A stretch of DNA of 64,000 nt from Sphingomonas folli (lineage in GTDB: Bacteria; Pseudomonadota; Alphaproteobacteria; Sphingomonadales; Sphingomonadaceae), in NCBI RefSeq assembly GCF_019429525.1, contig NZ_JAHXZL010000001.1, positions 372,001 to 436,000 of the forward strand, read 5' to 3'. A program made the position numbers and the translations under genes. Within the stretch, counting starts at the first letter, position 1. Each line of letters starts with the position of its first letter. The notes under the pieces were generated by a model. That model made no database searches and was not told the DNA's origin. It saw nothing but the letters and a program-made list of their open reading frames with translations. Shown here one piece after another: positions 62,421 to 64,000 of this stretch.

Positions 62421-63323
62421 TCAGGCGGTCAGCAGTCGCTTCTCGCCCGCCAGCCGCATCATCGCGCGCTGCAGCTTCTCGAACGCGCGCACCTCGATCT
62501 GGCGGACGCGCTCGCGGCTGACGCCATAGACCTGGCTCAGCTCCTCCAGCGTCTTGGGATCGTCGGTCAGGCGCCGCTCGGTGAGGATGTGCTTCTCGCG
62601 GTCGTTGAGGTCGGCCATCGCGTTCACCAGCATGTCGTGGCGGACGTCGGCCTCCTGCTGGTCGGCGACGATCTTGTCCTGCAGCGGCGCGTCGTCCTGC
62701 AGCCAGTCCTGCCACTGGCCCTCGCCGTCCTCGCGCATCGAGACGTTGAGCGAGGTGTCGCCGCCCATCGCCATGCGCCGGTTCATGCTGACCACGTCGG
62801 CCTCGGTCACCCCCAGGTCGGTGGCGATCTTCTGCACGTCCTCGGGGCGCAGGTCGCCGTCCTCGAAGGCGTCGAGCCGCGCCTTCATGCGGCGCAGGTT
62901 GAAGAACAATTTCTTCTGCGCCGCGGTGGTGCCCATCTTCACCAGGCTCCACGACCGCAGGATGAATTCCTGGATCGAGGCGCGGATCCACCACATCGCA
63001 TAGGTGGCGAGGCGGAAGCCGCGGTCGGGCTCGAACTTCTTCACGCCCTGCATCAGGCCGATATTGCCCTCGGAGATCAGCTCGCTGACGGGTAGGCCGT
63101 AGCCGCGATAGCCCATCGCGATCTTGGCGACGAGGCGCAGGTGGCTGGTGACCAGCTGCGCCGCCGCCTCGGTGTCGCCGTGCTCCTGGAAGCGCTTGGC
63201 GAGCATATATTCCTGCTCGGGCGCCAGGATCGGGAATTTCTTGATCTCGGCGAGATAGCGGTTGAGGCTCTGCTCCCCGCCGAGCGCAGGGATCGTCGCC
63301 GGGACGTTGCTGCGTGCTGCCAT
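62421..63323 (-). CDS. rpoH: Heat-shock sigma factor RpoH
   Basis: RpoH (sigma-32) directs transcription of chaperone and protease genes under heat and envelope stress. The 300-residue protein has region 2 as ELISEGNIGLMQGVKKFEPD and FRLATYAMWWIRASIQEFIL, the RpoH box QKKLFFNLRRMKARL, and region 4 VSRERVRQIEVRAFEKLQ. ATG 63323 with gaagggagat upstream is the start; a longer frame has no family similarity. Confidence 0.96.
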   Translation of the reverse strand: MAARSNVPATIPALGGEQSLNRYLAEIKKFPILAPEQEYMLAKRFQEHGDTEAAAQLVTSHLRLVAKIAMGYRGYGLPVSELISEGNIGLMQGVKKFEPDRGFRLATYAMWWIRASIQEFILRSWSLVKMGTTAAQKKLFFNLRRMKARLDAFEDGDLRPEDVQKIATDLGVTEADVVSMNRRMAMGGDTSLNVSMREDGEGQWQDWLQDDAPLQDKIVADQQEADVRHDMLVNAMADLNDREKHILTERRLTDDPKTLEELSQVYGVSRERVRQIEVRAFEKLQRAMMRLAGEKRLLTA

Positions 63324-63396
63324 GATCCTTGATCTCCCTTCCTGGCGGGAAGCGCGGCGGTGACCGGACGAGTGCCGGGCGGTGCGCGCTTCGAGC

Positions 63397-64000
63397 CTAT
63401 ACGACGAGGTGACTGAACAGTTCCTGCATGTCCCGCGGCATCGCACTGTCGAACGACAGCGTGGCACCGGTGATCGGGTGGATGAACCCGAGGCGGGCGG
63501 CGTGCAAGGCCTGGCGACGGAAACCGAGCGTTTCGATCACGCCGCGATGTGCCTGTTTCGTTCTACCATAGACCGGGTCGCCCAGCAAGGCGTGGCCGAG
63601 CGACGCCATGTGCACGCGGACCTGATGGGTCCGCCCGGTCTCGAGCCGGCACTCGACCAGCGCGGCCTCGCGCAGCGGCTGGAGCAACGCGTAGTGGGTG
63701 ACCGCGCGCTTGCCGCCCGCGACGACCGCCACCTTCTTGCGGTTGGCGGCGGAGCGCGCCAGCGGCGCGTCGACGCTGCCCGCCGCCGGCACGGGCCGCC
63801 CGTTGACGATCGCGCGGTAGCGCCGGTCGATCGTGTGCGCGGCGAACTGCTTGGCGAGCCCCTCGTGCGCGCGGTCGGTCTTGGCCGCGACCATCAGGCC
63901 CGACGTGTCCTTGTCGATGCGATGGACGATCCCCGGCCGCGCCACGCCGCCGATCCCCGACAGCGAGCCGCCGCAATGGTGCAGCAGCGCGTTGACCAGC
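63397..64000 (-). CDS. rluD: RluD-type pseudouridine synthase, 5' end cut by the window
   Basis: The visible C-terminal ~200 residues contain the RluA-family active site GIVHRIDKDTSGLMVAAKTD with the catalytic Asp, RYRAIVNGRP, and LETGRTHQVRVHMASLGHAL. These enzymes make pseudouridines in 23S rRNA (RluD: helix 69). The frame continues through position 64000, so the start lies outside. It is divergent in spacing from rpoH by about 70 nt on the same strand and may share transcription with it. Confidence 0.92.
   Translation of the reverse strand, partial: LVNALLHHCGGSLSGIGGVARPGIVHRIDKDTSGLMVAAKTDRAHEGLAKQFAAHTIDRRYRAIVNGRPVPAAGSVDAPLARSAANRKKVAVVAGGKRAVTHYALLQPLREAALVECRLETGRTHQVRVHMASLGHALLGDPVYGRTKQAHRGVIETLGFRRQALHAARLGFIHPITGATLSFDSAMPRDMQELFSHLVV

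Overview
The window looks like chromosomal DNA of a GC-rich alphaproteobacterium, most probably a Sphingomonas or close relative. Pointers are FlaF, a MotE-like protein and a DUF6468-type gene in the flagellar cluster. Others are a LexA box of the alphaproteobacterial GTTC-N7-GTTC type, the exosortase-A-associated acyl ligase/decarboxylase pair, and an ornithine decarboxylase next to a deoxyhypusine-synthase-like gene, which fits the homospermidine polyamine of this group. The genus is an inference from gene content; there is no rRNA or tRNA here.

Positions 1-24466 are a flagellar cluster cut into short, often divergent operons: fliI-fliJ-like-transglycosylase-sigma factor (+); flgC-fliE-fliQ-fliR-flhB-flgI-flgJ-flgN (-); fliN-fliO-fliP (+); flaF (-); motA-cheY-orf-motB-FliL-like (+); a small membrane protein and a periplasmic TPR protein (-); a second FliL-like gene (+); fliL-fliM-DUF6468-like-motE-like (-); flgF-flgG-flgA-flgH (+). 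Together these supply the export gate and ATPase, rod and P/L rings, switch, stator and flagellin regulator. fliF, fliG, flhA, flgB/D/E/K/L, fliD and flagellin are not in the window. A CCTATNATAGG-like sequence recurs upstream of most of these operons and may be a promoter element for the sigma factor encoded at 3066-4046. Three convergent gene ends carry 500-700 nt of GC-rich DNA with no recognisable gene.

Positions 25121-44989 are housekeeping genes: a small lipoprotein, an L,D-transpeptidase, a GST, citrate synthase, glutamyl-tRNA synthetase, ComEC, LexA (three GTTC half-sites upstream), molybdenum cofactor genes moeA and moaC, tryptophan genes trpC/D/G/E, a PpiD-type foldase, triosephosphate isomerase, an M17 aminopeptidase and a thioredoxin reductase.

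Positions 44994-48294 hold an acyl carrier protein, an acyl-CoA ligase and a PLP decarboxylase of the exosortase-A-associated type. An esterase, the polyamine pair and a threonine dehydratase operon follow. Positions 53614-56818 carry a hydrolase and two tandem cysteine desulfurases with a ferredoxin. The SRP RNA gene lies just before dnaX and ybaB in the usual order, surrounded by REP-like palindromes. The window ends with mtgA, an rpoH/amine oxidase pair and a truncated rluD-type gene.
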